NCBI GenBank assembly: GCA_964645585.1
Contig: CAZYAN010000023.1
Coordinates: forward strand, 1 to 61,562
DNA: 61,562 bases
From: DATGSL01 sp964645585
GTDB taxonomy: Bacteria > Verrucomicrobiota > Verrucomicrobiia > Opitutales > T3Sed10-336
Direction: 5' to 3'
Shown here: positions 1 through 8,743 of the stretch, piece by piece
Position numbering within the stretch: the first letter of the stretch is position 1
Layout: the number at the start of each line of letters is the position of its first letter
The notes under the pieces: model-generated
The model's input: only the letters and a program-made list of their open reading frames with translations
Databases searched by the model: none
What the model was told of the DNA's origin: nothing
Translations under genes and position numbers: made by a program

Positions 1-451
1 ACCCTGCCGTGTAAAACATTTTATAGAACCTGTCGGACGGGTCGAAGAAGACGCCGCCATGGCCCAGATAACAAACCGCGCGTTCGTCTCCCTCGATTCC
101 CGTCGGCTCGCGTTCATCCGCCGTCTCCGGATAGAGGACCGGGTTCCCTTCAACCGGATCCGGACGATGGAAGCGTCGGCGCAAATCCGTATGCTCAACC
201 AGAAAATCGTCGACGAAGAGCTGGCGGCCCAGATCGATCGGAATCACCTCGGGAGGGCGGGCGAGATACGGGACCAGCATGGGTTCCGGGGAGGCCGGAT
301 CACCGTGGGGCGGCGGCCAGGGAGACGGAAGGCGCAAGCCGTTGGGAAGGACGGTATCCGAGGTGCCGGACCAGTTCGAAGCAAACATTCGAGAAGCGGC
401 TCCCGCCACTCCGGCCCATGCCGCCGTTTTGATAAACTCTCGTCGATTCAT
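1..451 (-). CDS. Tat-exported protein, glycosidase-like, partial (C-terminus beyond window)
   Basis: A reading frame on the minus strand starts with ATG at 451 and runs off the left edge of the window, giving about 150 residues. AGGTGA lies about six bases upstream of the ATG. The N-terminus begins MNRREFIKTA, a twin-arginine signal, followed by a short Ala-rich hydrophobic stretch, so export by Tat is expected. The mature part carries an 'IDLGRQLFVDDFLVE' segment followed by 'RRFHRPDPVEGNPVL'. I know this arrangement from secreted Planctomycetes/Verrucomicrobia proteins with a five-bladed, GH32/GH43-like propeller. The catalytic region lies outside the window, so an enzyme class cannot be assigned. 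It starts 38 bases after the stop of the sialidase-like gene, so it is probably the last visible gene of that operon. Confidence 0.7.
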   Translation of the reverse strand, partial: MNRREFIKTAAWAGVAGAASRMFASNWSGTSDTVLPNGLRLPSPWPPPHGDPASPEPMLVPYLARPPEVIPIDLGRQLFVDDFLVEHTDLRRRFHRPDPVEGNPVLYPETADEREPTGIEGDERAVCYLGHGGVFFDPSDRFYKMFYTAG

Positions 452-488
452 TTTTTCACCTGATTCGGGCGTTCGCGAACAGGGCGCT

Positions 489-3179
489 CTAATCAACCGT
501 CGTTCCTTCGAAATTTGCGTTCACCCGCAGCCGAAAGAAGCTTCTCGATTGCAGTTCCTCTAATGCAAAATCCTCTATATTGATTGGCGGCGTAGCGAGA
601 ATGCCGGTACATCCCGGCAGCGACAGCCAATCTTCCGCGTCAACACGGCTTGCCAGCAGAACATCGTAGGAGCGGCCCGACGCACTTTCCCAACGGAGCC
701 GCGCCACGTCAGACCCGACTAACGAAATGTTCGGGCGAAGCACACTGCCGTGACTCGCTGGATTCGTACCGGCAATGTATTCGGATCGATTGCTTTCGCC
801 GTCGCCATCGCTGTCGCGTTGATCGAAGTCAGCCCAGTCCTCTCCTGGCAGCGGCTCCATGTCATGGCCGGCATACCATCGAATCGGTGTTCCTGCAGGC
901 GTCTGGAACAGCGCTTCAACTTCAATCGACTCCCGAACATCAAGATCGGTCCGGGGATTCTCCATCACGCCGTCGCTCCATCCGGAGAAAATCGCACCGC
1001 GGGTCCCCTCCACTTCGACCGGTTTGCCGTCACCCCCCGCGGAAAGCCTCTGCCGCTCTTCTCCGGATCTGATCCGCCCTCCGGGTCCGACTTTATAATG
1101 CAGGCTGAGTTCATCCCCGCTCAAACCCAACTCCGACAGGCGCACGCGGCTGATTTCCATATCTTCCTTGCTGACCGAATAGAACGTGTACAGCCAGCCG
1201 TCGTGAATTATGGAGCTTGAATAAGCAAACCCGTGATTCCGCCCGCCGATACCAGGAAACCGGAAGTGCGAACGGGAGCCGGTGCGCAGCGCGTAAACGC
1301 GGCGAAAGCTGTACCCGTCTTCGCTGATCGAAACCGTTATAGGGTCTCGGTCGAGATAGACGGGCTGGTCCATGACCGCCACATTCTGATTGCCGATCAG
1401 CAAGACGGTCCCGTCGGTCAACTCCAGCGCATCCGCCCGGCTTGGCGAGTCCGGAATGTCAGTCGGGTAGAGATTTCCCCAGGAACCGTACTCGTCGCTG
1501 AAAGTAACATACAAGCGATTGTTGTGGACCGGATTCGCATTGTGCCCCCAATTGCGAGCGAGAAGGACGAGCCCTCCCTCCTTCGCCTTGTAGGAAAACG
1601 ACTCGATCAGCGTCGCACCGTCTACAGCCATTCGAGGCACCTTCTGGCCGGTGCTGCCGTTTCGTCCCCACCAGCTCACGCGGTTGTTCGCCGGGTACCA
1701 GTCCCGTATCCGCTGCGCGACTTCCTCCGCGTATACCGGTGCCGCTACACCGTCCATGAAAGCGGGGATCGCCGGAAGGTTGGCCGGCGGCGTGCCGACA
1801 TAAAACGCCGGGTCGAACGTTCCGTCGCGATGCACACGACGCGCAATTGCATAGGAGCCGGCATCAAAAACGAACGTGACGGCATACAGGTCGCCGTCGA
1901 TAACGACCCAGCGATCCGGCTTCAAATGGATGCCCGTTTCCGAGCGCGGTTTAACTGGCCCGGGTGGAGGAAACAGCTCTTTCGCTTCGGACCAAACACC
2001 CCATTCGTCCGACCAGGCGAACAATACTCGCTGCCCCGGTCCGTCCTCTCCCAATGGATGGTTCCCCCACATGGCGAAGAACCGCCCCTCGTAATTCACG
2101 AGCGTCGCGTAATGATTATACGCGCCATCCTCAAATTTTTCAGGCTGCCAGACAACCGCGTGTTCGGCATCAAGAACTTGGAAGCCAGCCCCCTCGCGCA
2201 GCTCCCCTTTCGGAGTCGGCGCGTCCCACATGGATACCACCGGAACGCCATCTGGTGTATGCTTCGTAACCGAAACAGTCCTGGATCCGACATCGATGGA
2301 CAAGGATCCCGCCGACTCTCGCGTAACCTTCACGCGATGCAGCGTGAACGATTCGGCGACACGGCTGTTCAGAGCAAACGCGATTGTGTCGAATGCATAT
2401 ACCGCCGCGCTTCCCGCATCGTTCCCGTATACAGCAAGTGCAGTCTTTCCGGGATCGGACGGATGATATAATCGGTGACTGAATCTAACCGCATCGGATG
2501 CGGTTCGCTGAATGATGATTTCTCCGTGATAAACCCCGCTTCCGAAAGCCAGCGGAACGCCGCCGCCCGCCAGCTCGCCGCTGTAGGCTGAGGTCACCAC
2601 GAGCAGTGCTTTGCCGGAACTCCCTTCATTTCGCCGAAAGGCCCGGGCGGGACTCGCCGTCGGCATCGGGTGAAGAACGCTGTCGAAGCGATAACCGACA
2701 TACGAGTCAAAGTAAGAGGGCCTATTGTCGCTCGAAACCCCTCCCAGATTATCCGCGTCGATTCGGGAGACGCCCGTTCCCTCGAGACGCGAGTCAAACA
2801 GCCCGACCCGGAAGGAATTGTTCGGACTCCGGAAATCCGTTGCGTTCGGATTCGTGAACTCGACTTCGTAATCGACTCGCAGCCGTTCCCCAACGGCCAA
2901 TACGACCGGCGGGGCGCCTTCGTCAGTGAAATAGCCAATCACATGACGCGACGCGCTTGGCGCGGAGAGCAACGTCAGCGTCCCTTGGCTCGGATCATGA
3001 ACAACGTGACTCGAATCCGTCGCCGAAAACCAAGCGGCAGTATCCGGGAGAGATTGTACAAGTCGAGCGGCGCCTTGGAACGATTCATTCAGATAAAGTT
3101 CAGGTGCGCCGGCGGCCCAGTGCGTCCAGGGCAGGATCGACGCCGCGGCCGCAAAGAGAACTTTACCAGCCCCGCGCAT
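489..3179 (-). CDS. Secreted sialidase-like (BNR propeller) protein with C-terminal repeat and Ca-binding segments
   Basis: The frame is open from 3308, but the start at 3179 (MRGAGKVLFAAAAS) is preferred. It has GGAG about eight bases upstream and yields a proper signal peptide ending near 'WAAGA'; the protein is about 896 residues. The N-terminal third looks like a beta-sandwich region. The middle (roughly residues 330-720) resembles exo-alpha-sialidase/BNR propellers, with repeated segments such as 'LFAWSDEWGVWSEA' and 'YVTFSDEYGSWGN'. Then come an InlB B-repeat-like piece ('FSGWSDGVMENP'), an Asp-rich type 3 repeat ('DSDGDGESNRSEYIAGTNP'), and a verrucomicrobial C-terminal domain ending 'SFFRLRV'. 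The start overlaps the end of the pseudopilin gene by 17 bases, which suggests translational coupling. The substrate is unknown; sialidase activity itself is not established. Confidence 0.75.
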   Translation of the reverse strand: MRGAGKVLFAAAASILPWTHWAAGAPELYLNESFQGAARLVQSLPDTAAWFSATDSSHVVHDPSQGTLTLLSAPSASRHVIGYFTDEGAPPVVLAVGERLRVDYEVEFTNPNATDFRSPNNSFRVGLFDSRLEGTGVSRIDADNLGGVSSDNRPSYFDSYVGYRFDSVLHPMPTASPARAFRRNEGSSGKALLVVTSAYSGELAGGGVPLAFGSGVYHGEIIIQRTASDAVRFSHRLYHPSDPGKTALAVYGNDAGSAAVYAFDTIAFALNSRVAESFTLHRVKVTRESAGSLSIDVGSRTVSVTKHTPDGVPVVSMWDAPTPKGELREGAGFQVLDAEHAVVWQPEKFEDGAYNHYATLVNYEGRFFAMWGNHPLGEDGPGQRVLFAWSDEWGVWSEAKELFPPPGPVKPRSETGIHLKPDRWVVIDGDLYAVTFVFDAGSYAIARRVHRDGTFDPAFYVGTPPANLPAIPAFMDGVAAPVYAEEVAQRIRDWYPANNRVSWWGRNGSTGQKVPRMAVDGATLIESFSYKAKEGGLVLLARNWGHNANPVHNNRLYVTFSDEYGSWGNLYPTDIPDSPSRADALELTDGTVLLIGNQNVAVMDQPVYLDRDPITVSISEDGYSFRRVYALRTGSRSHFRFPGIGGRNHGFAYSSSIIHDGWLYTFYSVSKEDMEISRVRLSELGLSGDELSLHYKVGPGGRIRSGEERQRLSAGGDGKPVEVEGTRGAIFSGWSDGVMENPRTDLDVRESIEVEALFQTPAGTPIRWYAGHDMEPLPGEDWADFDQRDSDGDGESNRSEYIAGTNPASHGSVLRPNISLVGSDVARLRWESASGRSYDVLLASRVDAEDWLSLPGCTGILATPPINIEDFALEELQSRSFFRLRVNANFEGTTVD

Positions 3180-3954
3180 AGGTATGCTCCAAACCATCCA
3201 TCGACTGTACAGATCCGTCCGCAAAGAGATAATTGCGCTTTGTCCCGCCGCCATGAATCGGTACAGTATGCACCGAAGCGCCGAGCAGCGCGGAAGCCGG
3301 GTTTCCATCCGAATCCGTCACGAGCCAAACTCGAGAGAGACCGATTGATTCGAGGTCGCGAAGCGTGCGCGGCGCTACCAATTCATCCCCTCCGCGTCCG
3401 CGATCACCGGTTCCATCCCCAAAGACCATGAGGGGCCTGCCTCGTTCATCCCGCTGCGTGACATTCTGCCGGTAAGGCCGGGCAACGCGGTCACCCCCTG
3501 TCGAACCGCCCTCGCTGTCAGAGAACTCCATGCTGCTTACGTTAAACAGGGCGTCGTAGGAGGGGCAGACCATCACTTCCACCAACGTGGCCGGCTGTCC
3601 GTTTCGGTGTTCAGGAGCTCCCAGGTAGCTTGCCAGCTCCATCGCGAGACCGACGTTATTGAAAGGGTACAGGTAGTTCCAGCTCGGTCCTGGCAGACGC
3701 TCCGAATCCGATCGATCGGCCATGTACGCATGCACCGCCGCGCCGATCTGCCGGAGATTGCTCTGGCATTTCGCGCTGCGAGCGGACTCGCGAACGGCAC
3801 CCACCACGGGTATGAGAATCGCGGCGAGAATTCCGATAATCGCGATGACTGTCAGCAGTTCGATGAGCGTGAAGCCGCCTGTCTCCGAACGTCGATTCAA
3901 AAAGGGAAATTCCGCGGCGAGTGGGTGGCGTTCCGCCGTCTTCCTCGTTTTCAT
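3163..3954 (-). CDS. Type II/IV pseudopilin, H-X9-DG family
   Basis: I chose the ATG at 3954 (MKTRKTAERH) because AAAGGA sits about ten bases upstream; the product is about 263 residues. A prepilin signal is clear: a basic leader of about 27 residues, Gly at -1, then FTLIELLTVIAIIG, with Phe at +1, Glu at +5 and a 20-residue hydrophobic helix. The C-terminus carries 'HGGGTKRNYLFADGSV', a His followed at short distance by Asp-Gly, which marks the expanded pseudopilin family of Planctomycetes, Lentisphaerae and Verrucomicrobia. Cleavage by a prepilin peptidase and assembly into a short pseudopilus are expected from the family. It lies between a triple-LamG gene (33 bases upstream) and the sialidase-like gene (17-base overlap), so it may act with one of these exported proteins. 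Confidence 0.88.
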   Translation of the reverse strand: MKTRKTAERHPLAAEFPFLNRRSETGGFTLIELLTVIAIIGILAAILIPVVGAVRESARSAKCQSNLRQIGAAVHAYMADRSDSERLPGPSWNYLYPFNNVGLAMELASYLGAPEHRNGQPATLVEVMVCPSYDALFNVSSMEFSDSEGGSTGGDRVARPYRQNVTQRDERGRPLMVFGDGTGDRGRGGDELVAPRTLRDLESIGLSRVWLVTDSDGNPASALLGASVHTVPIHGGGTKRNYLFADGSVQSMDGLEHTYARGW

Positions 3955-3987
3955 TGTCGATATCCTTTCTGCTCTATGCAACGCCCG

Positions 3988-6864
3988 CTACTCTGCCGAC
4001 ACCTGTAAGCGAAGGAACAGCCGCGGTTGGTTTGTTACGGGGACGCGGTATTCCAGCCCATCGCCATGATCGATAAGGGAGACGTTGCTCGGATCAGGAT
4101 TCCACGTAATCAAGTCAGTGCTCGCCTCCAAAAGGAAGAGAACCTCCGCGTCCGGGTTCTTTTGCACGGTGAGCACCTGGTAAACCTCATCGCCAACCGT
4201 TTCGGTAACGCTTTGCGGTAAACCATCCAGTGAAGCGACTGTCGGGTCGGCCCCGATCGCGTATTTAATCAGATTCGGAACCCCGTCACCGCTCGCGTCA
4301 TCATTCGGACCGCTCAGCTCCGCCGGGACGTCAAAACCCGCGATCCACGCGGCATACGATCCGCCGCCGGCCGCGGCGGCAAGGTAGCGCTGATACAGAT
4401 AGGTCTCGACCTGCTCGAGTTCCTCCGCGTCCAGCTCCCGGTTATACATCACCACGGCCGCGACTTCGCCGCGAAAGAACATTTCCAAGCCTGTGTTTCC
4501 GAAACCGCTGCCCGTACCGATTCGTGTGTGAAGGTGCCCTTGCGGATTCGGGGGCGCCGACTGGTTCGTGCCGGCGAAACGCTCATTGTCGACGTTGCGC
4601 AAGATCGCCACCGTTTCTCCATTATCCCGCGCCAAGTTGATACCGAGATAAAATTGATCCGCGAAAAGGGTGCCGTCGGGCGTGTTTGCTCCAATGAAGG
4701 CGCCGGTATCTGTTCGATTGTTGGCGCGAAGCCGGTTGTTGGTCGCCCACGGATGAAGTTCGTGGAATCGTGTGCGGCCGTCCACCGCCAGCCCCGGGGC
4801 CACTTCTTGATACGCCGAGTTCACGACACGGCCGTCCAGCACTTCCGCCTTGAAGACAGCCATCGTTGTCATTCCCCACCCGTCGAAATCGGATGGGTTG
4901 CCCGCGATCTCCAAATACTGAAGCTGGCCGTCAAAATGAACGGTTGGTCTGCCAGAGGGTGTGGCGGCCGGAATGTAATCGGGACCCGTCGGCCGCACAG
5001 CGTAGTAGACGTGCGAGAAGGCGTGGTTGTCATGGCCGGACGTGTCAATGAGCTGGGTAACCTCCCCGTTGCTCTCAACCGTGACGTTCGCCCCATTGAG
5101 GTGGAGAACGAGCCCGTCGGTAACGGGAGGATTGCCGGGCGCGCCGCCTGGAGACCCGGCGTCGAGATAGGTGGCATGCAAGTAAGCTTCAACATCCTGC
5201 AGTTCGGCGCTGGACAATTCCCGATTGTAGATCAGGAAGGCCGCGATTTCGCCTTCGAAGAACTCGCCTGGCACCGGAGCTTCATTGTTTCCGGAATCAA
5301 ATGTCCCCCCCAGGCGGGTCGCGATGTGACCCATCGGAATCGCGTCAGCTCCTGACGCAACCGCTTCGAACCGCTGGTGGTTGCTGTCGCGAAGGATCGC
5401 GGCCACATCACCGTTCTCACGCAATTGATTGGTTGCAATATAGAACTCTCCCCCCTTCATCGAACCGTTCGCCGTCGACACATTGATGGCACCGCCCGAC
5501 ACGGTCCGCGCGCTGACGCGAAGGTTTCCGCCAACATCGCCGAACGCGCGGATCCAGTTTGTCCGCGTCCGAAACGGCGACTGCTCAGCCACCGGCAGGG
5601 TCGGATCGAGAATCTCATAGGCGGTCGTTGTCACATAATCCGAGCCCGCGAGATAAGCTGGCCGAAAAACGGTGATCGTCGTCTTCGCGCGACCGTCAAA
5701 ATCCTCGGGATTGGATGCGACATCCGCCAGACTGCCGACCCCGTCAAAGCGGACCGCGTCCTGACCCGACGGTGTAGCCGCGGTGATGAGTTTTGGAAGG
5801 CCCGGCTGCCGGTTGTGAACCCGTCCGATCGCATGATTGCCGCGTCCAGACAGATCGACCATTTGCGTGACCGCATTTCCATCGGCGACAACGTTCGCCG
5901 AGTTCACGTGCAGAATTAAACCGTTCGTCACGGGAGGGGTCCCGGGATCGCCTGCTCCGCCCCCAGCGCTTAAATACGCGTTGTAAAGATAGATTTCCAC
6001 ATCTTCCCGCTCCGCCGTGGACAGATCTCTGTTATAAATCAGGACCGCTGCAACGTCGCCGCCAAAAAACTCCTCAGGGCGGGTGTTCCGTGTATCGCTT
6101 CCCGCCCCGATTCGCGTGTGCAAATGACCCTCCGGTTCGGCCATACCGCCGATCGCGTCTCCGCTGAAGGTTTCATTCGCCGCGTTTCTGATCCTGGCAA
6201 AAATGTCGCCGTTATCGCGCCACTCTTGGACGCCGATGTAGAACTGGCCTTCCGCCACGCTCGCGGCCGGCGTCTGCGCCGCGATAAAGTCACCAAACGG
6301 ATTTCGCACGTTTAACCGCAGAACCCCTTGCGATTGGAGCCAGATTTCATTCGTCCGGTGACGATTGATCGACTGGTTATACTCCGGTTCCCAGGAATCA
6401 ATAATCGTATACGCGGTGCTCAACAGGCGCCCGGCGCCAGCGCTGGCGTTCGCCGTAAAAGCGTCGGTGCGAAACACGAGAAAGACCGTGCGCGAACGTC
6501 CGTCGAAATCAGCGGGATTCGCCCCGACCTCAACGAAACCGCCAATTCCATCGAACCGGACCGCCGGCAATCCGGACGGAGTTGCACCCTCGACCAGCAT
6601 TGGAAGGGCCGGTTCGGAAACGCCGATCTCATGCGCGTGATTTCCGTTTCCGCTCCGGTCCACCATTTTCGTGACACGGGATCCGCTGGTCTCAACGGAC
6701 TCGGCATCGAGATACACACTGAGTCCGTCGGTTACGGGGAAATCCTCGGGCAGAGCGGCATGAGTGGAACCGGCGGCAAAGCAAGCGGCTGATGCCGCGA
6801 CAAAAAAGGTTCGCGCGAAAGCGATAACGGAACAAGCAAGCAGGGAGATTCGTTTAGTAGTCAT
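3988..6864 (-). CDS. Secreted protein with three tandem LamG-like domains
   Basis: The predicted product is 958 residues. A signal peptide (residues 1 to about 36, ending 'AGSTHA') is followed by three repeats of about 269 residues (approximately 43-311, 312-580 and 581-845). Each starts 'PVT(D/N)GL' and contains 'DxSGxGNHA', 'FDG', 'FYIG/FYLG' and 'NRELxxxE' segments typical of concanavalin A-like/LamG sandwich domains. The C-terminal 110 residues hold a 'DDASGDGVPNLIKYAIGADP' segment, as in Asp-rich Ca-binding modules, and a final domain ending 'RLFLRLQV'. No catalytic domain is visible, so a role in glycan or surface binding is inferred. It is the first gene of the operon that continues with the pseudopilin. 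No strong Shine-Dalgarno sequence precedes the ATG. Confidence 0.75.
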   Translation of the reverse strand: MTTKRISLLACSVIAFARTFFVAASAACFAAGSTHAALPEDFPVTDGLSVYLDAESVETSGSRVTKMVDRSGNGNHAHEIGVSEPALPMLVEGATPSGLPAVRFDGIGGFVEVGANPADFDGRSRTVFLVFRTDAFTANASAGAGRLLSTAYTIIDSWEPEYNQSINRHRTNEIWLQSQGVLRLNVRNPFGDFIAAQTPAASVAEGQFYIGVQEWRDNGDIFARIRNAANETFSGDAIGGMAEPEGHLHTRIGAGSDTRNTRPEEFFGGDVAAVLIYNRDLSTAEREDVEIYLYNAYLSAGGGAGDPGTPPVTNGLILHVNSANVVADGNAVTQMVDLSGRGNHAIGRVHNRQPGLPKLITAATPSGQDAVRFDGVGSLADVASNPEDFDGRAKTTITVFRPAYLAGSDYVTTTAYEILDPTLPVAEQSPFRTRTNWIRAFGDVGGNLRVSARTVSGGAINVSTANGSMKGGEFYIATNQLRENGDVAAILRDSNHQRFEAVASGADAIPMGHIATRLGGTFDSGNNEAPVPGEFFEGEIAAFLIYNRELSSAELQDVEAYLHATYLDAGSPGGAPGNPPVTDGLVLHLNGANVTVESNGEVTQLIDTSGHDNHAFSHVYYAVRPTGPDYIPAATPSGRPTVHFDGQLQYLEIAGNPSDFDGWGMTTMAVFKAEVLDGRVVNSAYQEVAPGLAVDGRTRFHELHPWATNNRLRANNRTDTGAFIGANTPDGTLFADQFYLGINLARDNGETVAILRNVDNERFAGTNQSAPPNPQGHLHTRIGTGSGFGNTGLEMFFRGEVAAVVMYNRELDAEELEQVETYLYQRYLAAAAGGGSYAAWIAGFDVPAELSGPNDDASGDGVPNLIKYAIGADPTVASLDGLPQSVTETVGDEVYQVLTVQKNPDAEVLFLLEASTDLITWNPDPSNVSLIDHGDGLEYRVPVTNQPRLFLRLQVSAE

Positions 6865-7267
6865 GACAGAGTTTCATGGTTCTTGCTCTGAGGGTGCCGG
6901 TGGATATCGAGGTGCAGACCGCTTCACGCATCCTTTCCACCATGGGCAATAGAACTGAATTGTTGTGGCAGTTTTATGAACTGGTCAGGGGCGTTGCCGG
7001 AAATGAACACCGGCAAGCACCGAGCCGATGGCCGAATATCAGTCTCCTTTGATAGCCTGCGCAAGGTATTAGCCGCGCTACGGGCGAGATTAATAATTCT
7101 GCAACAACCCGATGATCGAATCAGAACATTTCTCGCCAGAGCGGAGACTGCTTGGGGCCAGGAAAGAAATAGCGCAATCCATCGGCACCACGGTCTTTCC
7201 TAGGCAGCGGGAATCTGTCGTCGCTGCCGCGCGACGCTATCCGAGTGGCTGACTTCCGGCCGCGCTG
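6865..7267. other. Intergenic region, no gene supported
   Basis: This is about 400 bases between the start of the triple-LamG gene and the end of argD. Short reading frames in it have no recognisable product. It should contain the promoter of the minus-strand exported-protein operon, but no convincing -35/-10 pair was seen. Confidence 0.5.
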
Positions 7268-8488
7268 TCAGCGCGGGGCTTCCCCGCGCTTGATTGCGGA
7301 GAGAGCGGTCCGGAAGGTGCGGACGGATTTCTCAATCTCGACCGGAGTCGTGTTCAAAGGCGGCAGAAAGCGAATCACATTTCCGCCCGCCGGCACAGCC
7401 AGCAGACCAAGCGAGCGCATCAGTGCCAGCACCGGAATCGGATCGATGTGAAGCTGCACGCCGACCATGTAACCGCGCCCGCGAATGGCAGCCACCAAGT
7501 CTGGAAAGTCTTCCCGAACGCGATCGAGGAAACGCATCCAGTAAGGCGCGTTTTCTTTCACGTTCTCCAGCAGCTCTTCCCGTTCAATGACCGTCAAGGT
7601 CGCAAGGGCAGCCGCGCAAGCAAGAGGTGAGCCGCCAAAAGTCGTTCCGTGTGACGTGGGCGGGAAGAGATCGCTGTGCACGTCCCGCACCCACATCGCT
7701 CCGATTGGAAAACCGCCTCCGAGTCCCTTCGCCATGGCGATCGCATCGGGCACAATCCCGGATTCGGTAAAGGCAAAAAAATCCCCGGTCCGCCCGATGC
7801 CGCACTGCACTTCATCAAGCAGCAGCAGCAGGTTGTGCCGATCGCACAGGTCGCGCAGTCCGCGGAGGAACTCCGGCGTCGCCGGATGAATCCCTCCTTC
7901 GCCCTGGACCGGCTCGATCGCGATCGCCGCCGTCTCCTCGTCGATCAGTGCTTCGAAACTCGCTAGGTCGTTGAAATCAGCGTGAAGGAATCCGGGCACG
8001 AGCGGTGCATAGCCTTTCTTGACTTTTTCCTGCGTCGTCGCGGCCATGCCCGAAAACGAACGGCCGTGGAAAGAATTCTTGGCGGTGATGATCTTGTAGC
8101 ACTTTCCTTCCGCGCCGGCGCGTCGAAGACCATGGCGCCGCGCGAGCTTGAAAATCGCCTCGTTCGCCTCCAAGCCGCTGTTGCAAAAATAGACTCGGCC
8201 CGGGCCCGCCTCGCCGACCAAGATGCCTGCCACGCGGCCTTGCAGCTCGTTGCGAAACAGGTTCGTCGTATGCACCAAAGTGGCAGCCTGCTGCGCGACT
8301 TGCTGCACCCAAAACGGGTGGCAATGCCCGATCGCGTTGACGGCAATCCCCCCGGTGAAATCGAGATACTCCTTCCCGCCGTCGTCCCAAACATGCGTTC
8401 CTTGTCCCCGGACGAGCGTGAGCGGTGCCTTGGCATAATTGCCCAACACGAATTTATCGTACAGTTCTTCGGGACTTTCAGGAATCAT
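7268..8488 (-). CDS. argD: Acetylornithine/succinylornithine aminotransferase (class III, PLP-dependent)
   Basis: Class III aminotransferase of about 406 residues, the usual length for ArgD. It transfers an amino group from glutamate to N-acetylglutamate semialdehyde in arginine synthesis, in the cytoplasm. The PLP site is intact: 'FCNSGLEANEAIFKLAR' near residue 105, 'LLLLDEVQCGIGRTG' with the cofactor-binding Asp near 225, and 'DAIAMAKGLGGGFPIGA' with the Schiff-base Lys near 254. The N-terminal 'FTGGIAVNAIGHCHP' matches ArgD rather than the GABA or ornithine enzymes. The ATG at 8488 is chosen over an upstream TTG at 8497. No other arginine genes adjoin it, so a related ornithine or succinylornithine aminotransferase role cannot be excluded. 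Confidence 0.88.
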   Translation of the reverse strand: MIPESPEELYDKFVLGNYAKAPLTLVRGQGTHVWDDGGKEYLDFTGGIAVNAIGHCHPFWVQQVAQQAATLVHTTNLFRNELQGRVAGILVGEAGPGRVYFCNSGLEANEAIFKLARRHGLRRAGAEGKCYKIITAKNSFHGRSFSGMAATTQEKVKKGYAPLVPGFLHADFNDLASFEALIDEETAAIAIEPVQGEGGIHPATPEFLRGLRDLCDRHNLLLLLDEVQCGIGRTGDFFAFTESGIVPDAIAMAKGLGGGFPIGAMWVRDVHSDLFPPTSHGTTFGGSPLACAAALATLTVIEREELLENVKENAPYWMRFLDRVREDFPDLVAAIRGRGYMVGVQLHIDPIPVLALMRSLGLLAVPAGGNVIRFLPPLNTTPVEIEKSVRTFRTALSAIKRGEAPR

Positions 8489-8743
8489 CGCAGTCAAACG
8501 GGAAACCCCGAAGTATCGGCGGGCTTATAACAACAGCAAGTGAAAAGCGCTGCGACTTGAAACCAGGCAGATCAAGGGCAACCACATCGCTCCACGTTAG
8601 TTTACAAGACGCGTTTTGGCGGGCAACCCTTTTGCTCTCTGATTTCCGTTTCCGAGCGGATCAGCAGAGCTTTGTCATTGTTGGTTAACGGCAGGACAGG
8701 TTGCCTCCAGCGGTCCTTCAGGAACTTCAAGAATCCAAGATGG

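Noticed and set aside
1233..2471. Plus-strand open frame of 412 codons
   Set aside because: Opposite strand of the sialidase-like gene, which has a signal peptide, RBS and domain structure.
7268..7300. GC-rich inverted repeat GCGCGGGG...CCCCGCGC as terminator
   Set aside because: It lies within the final codons of argD and has no T-run after it.
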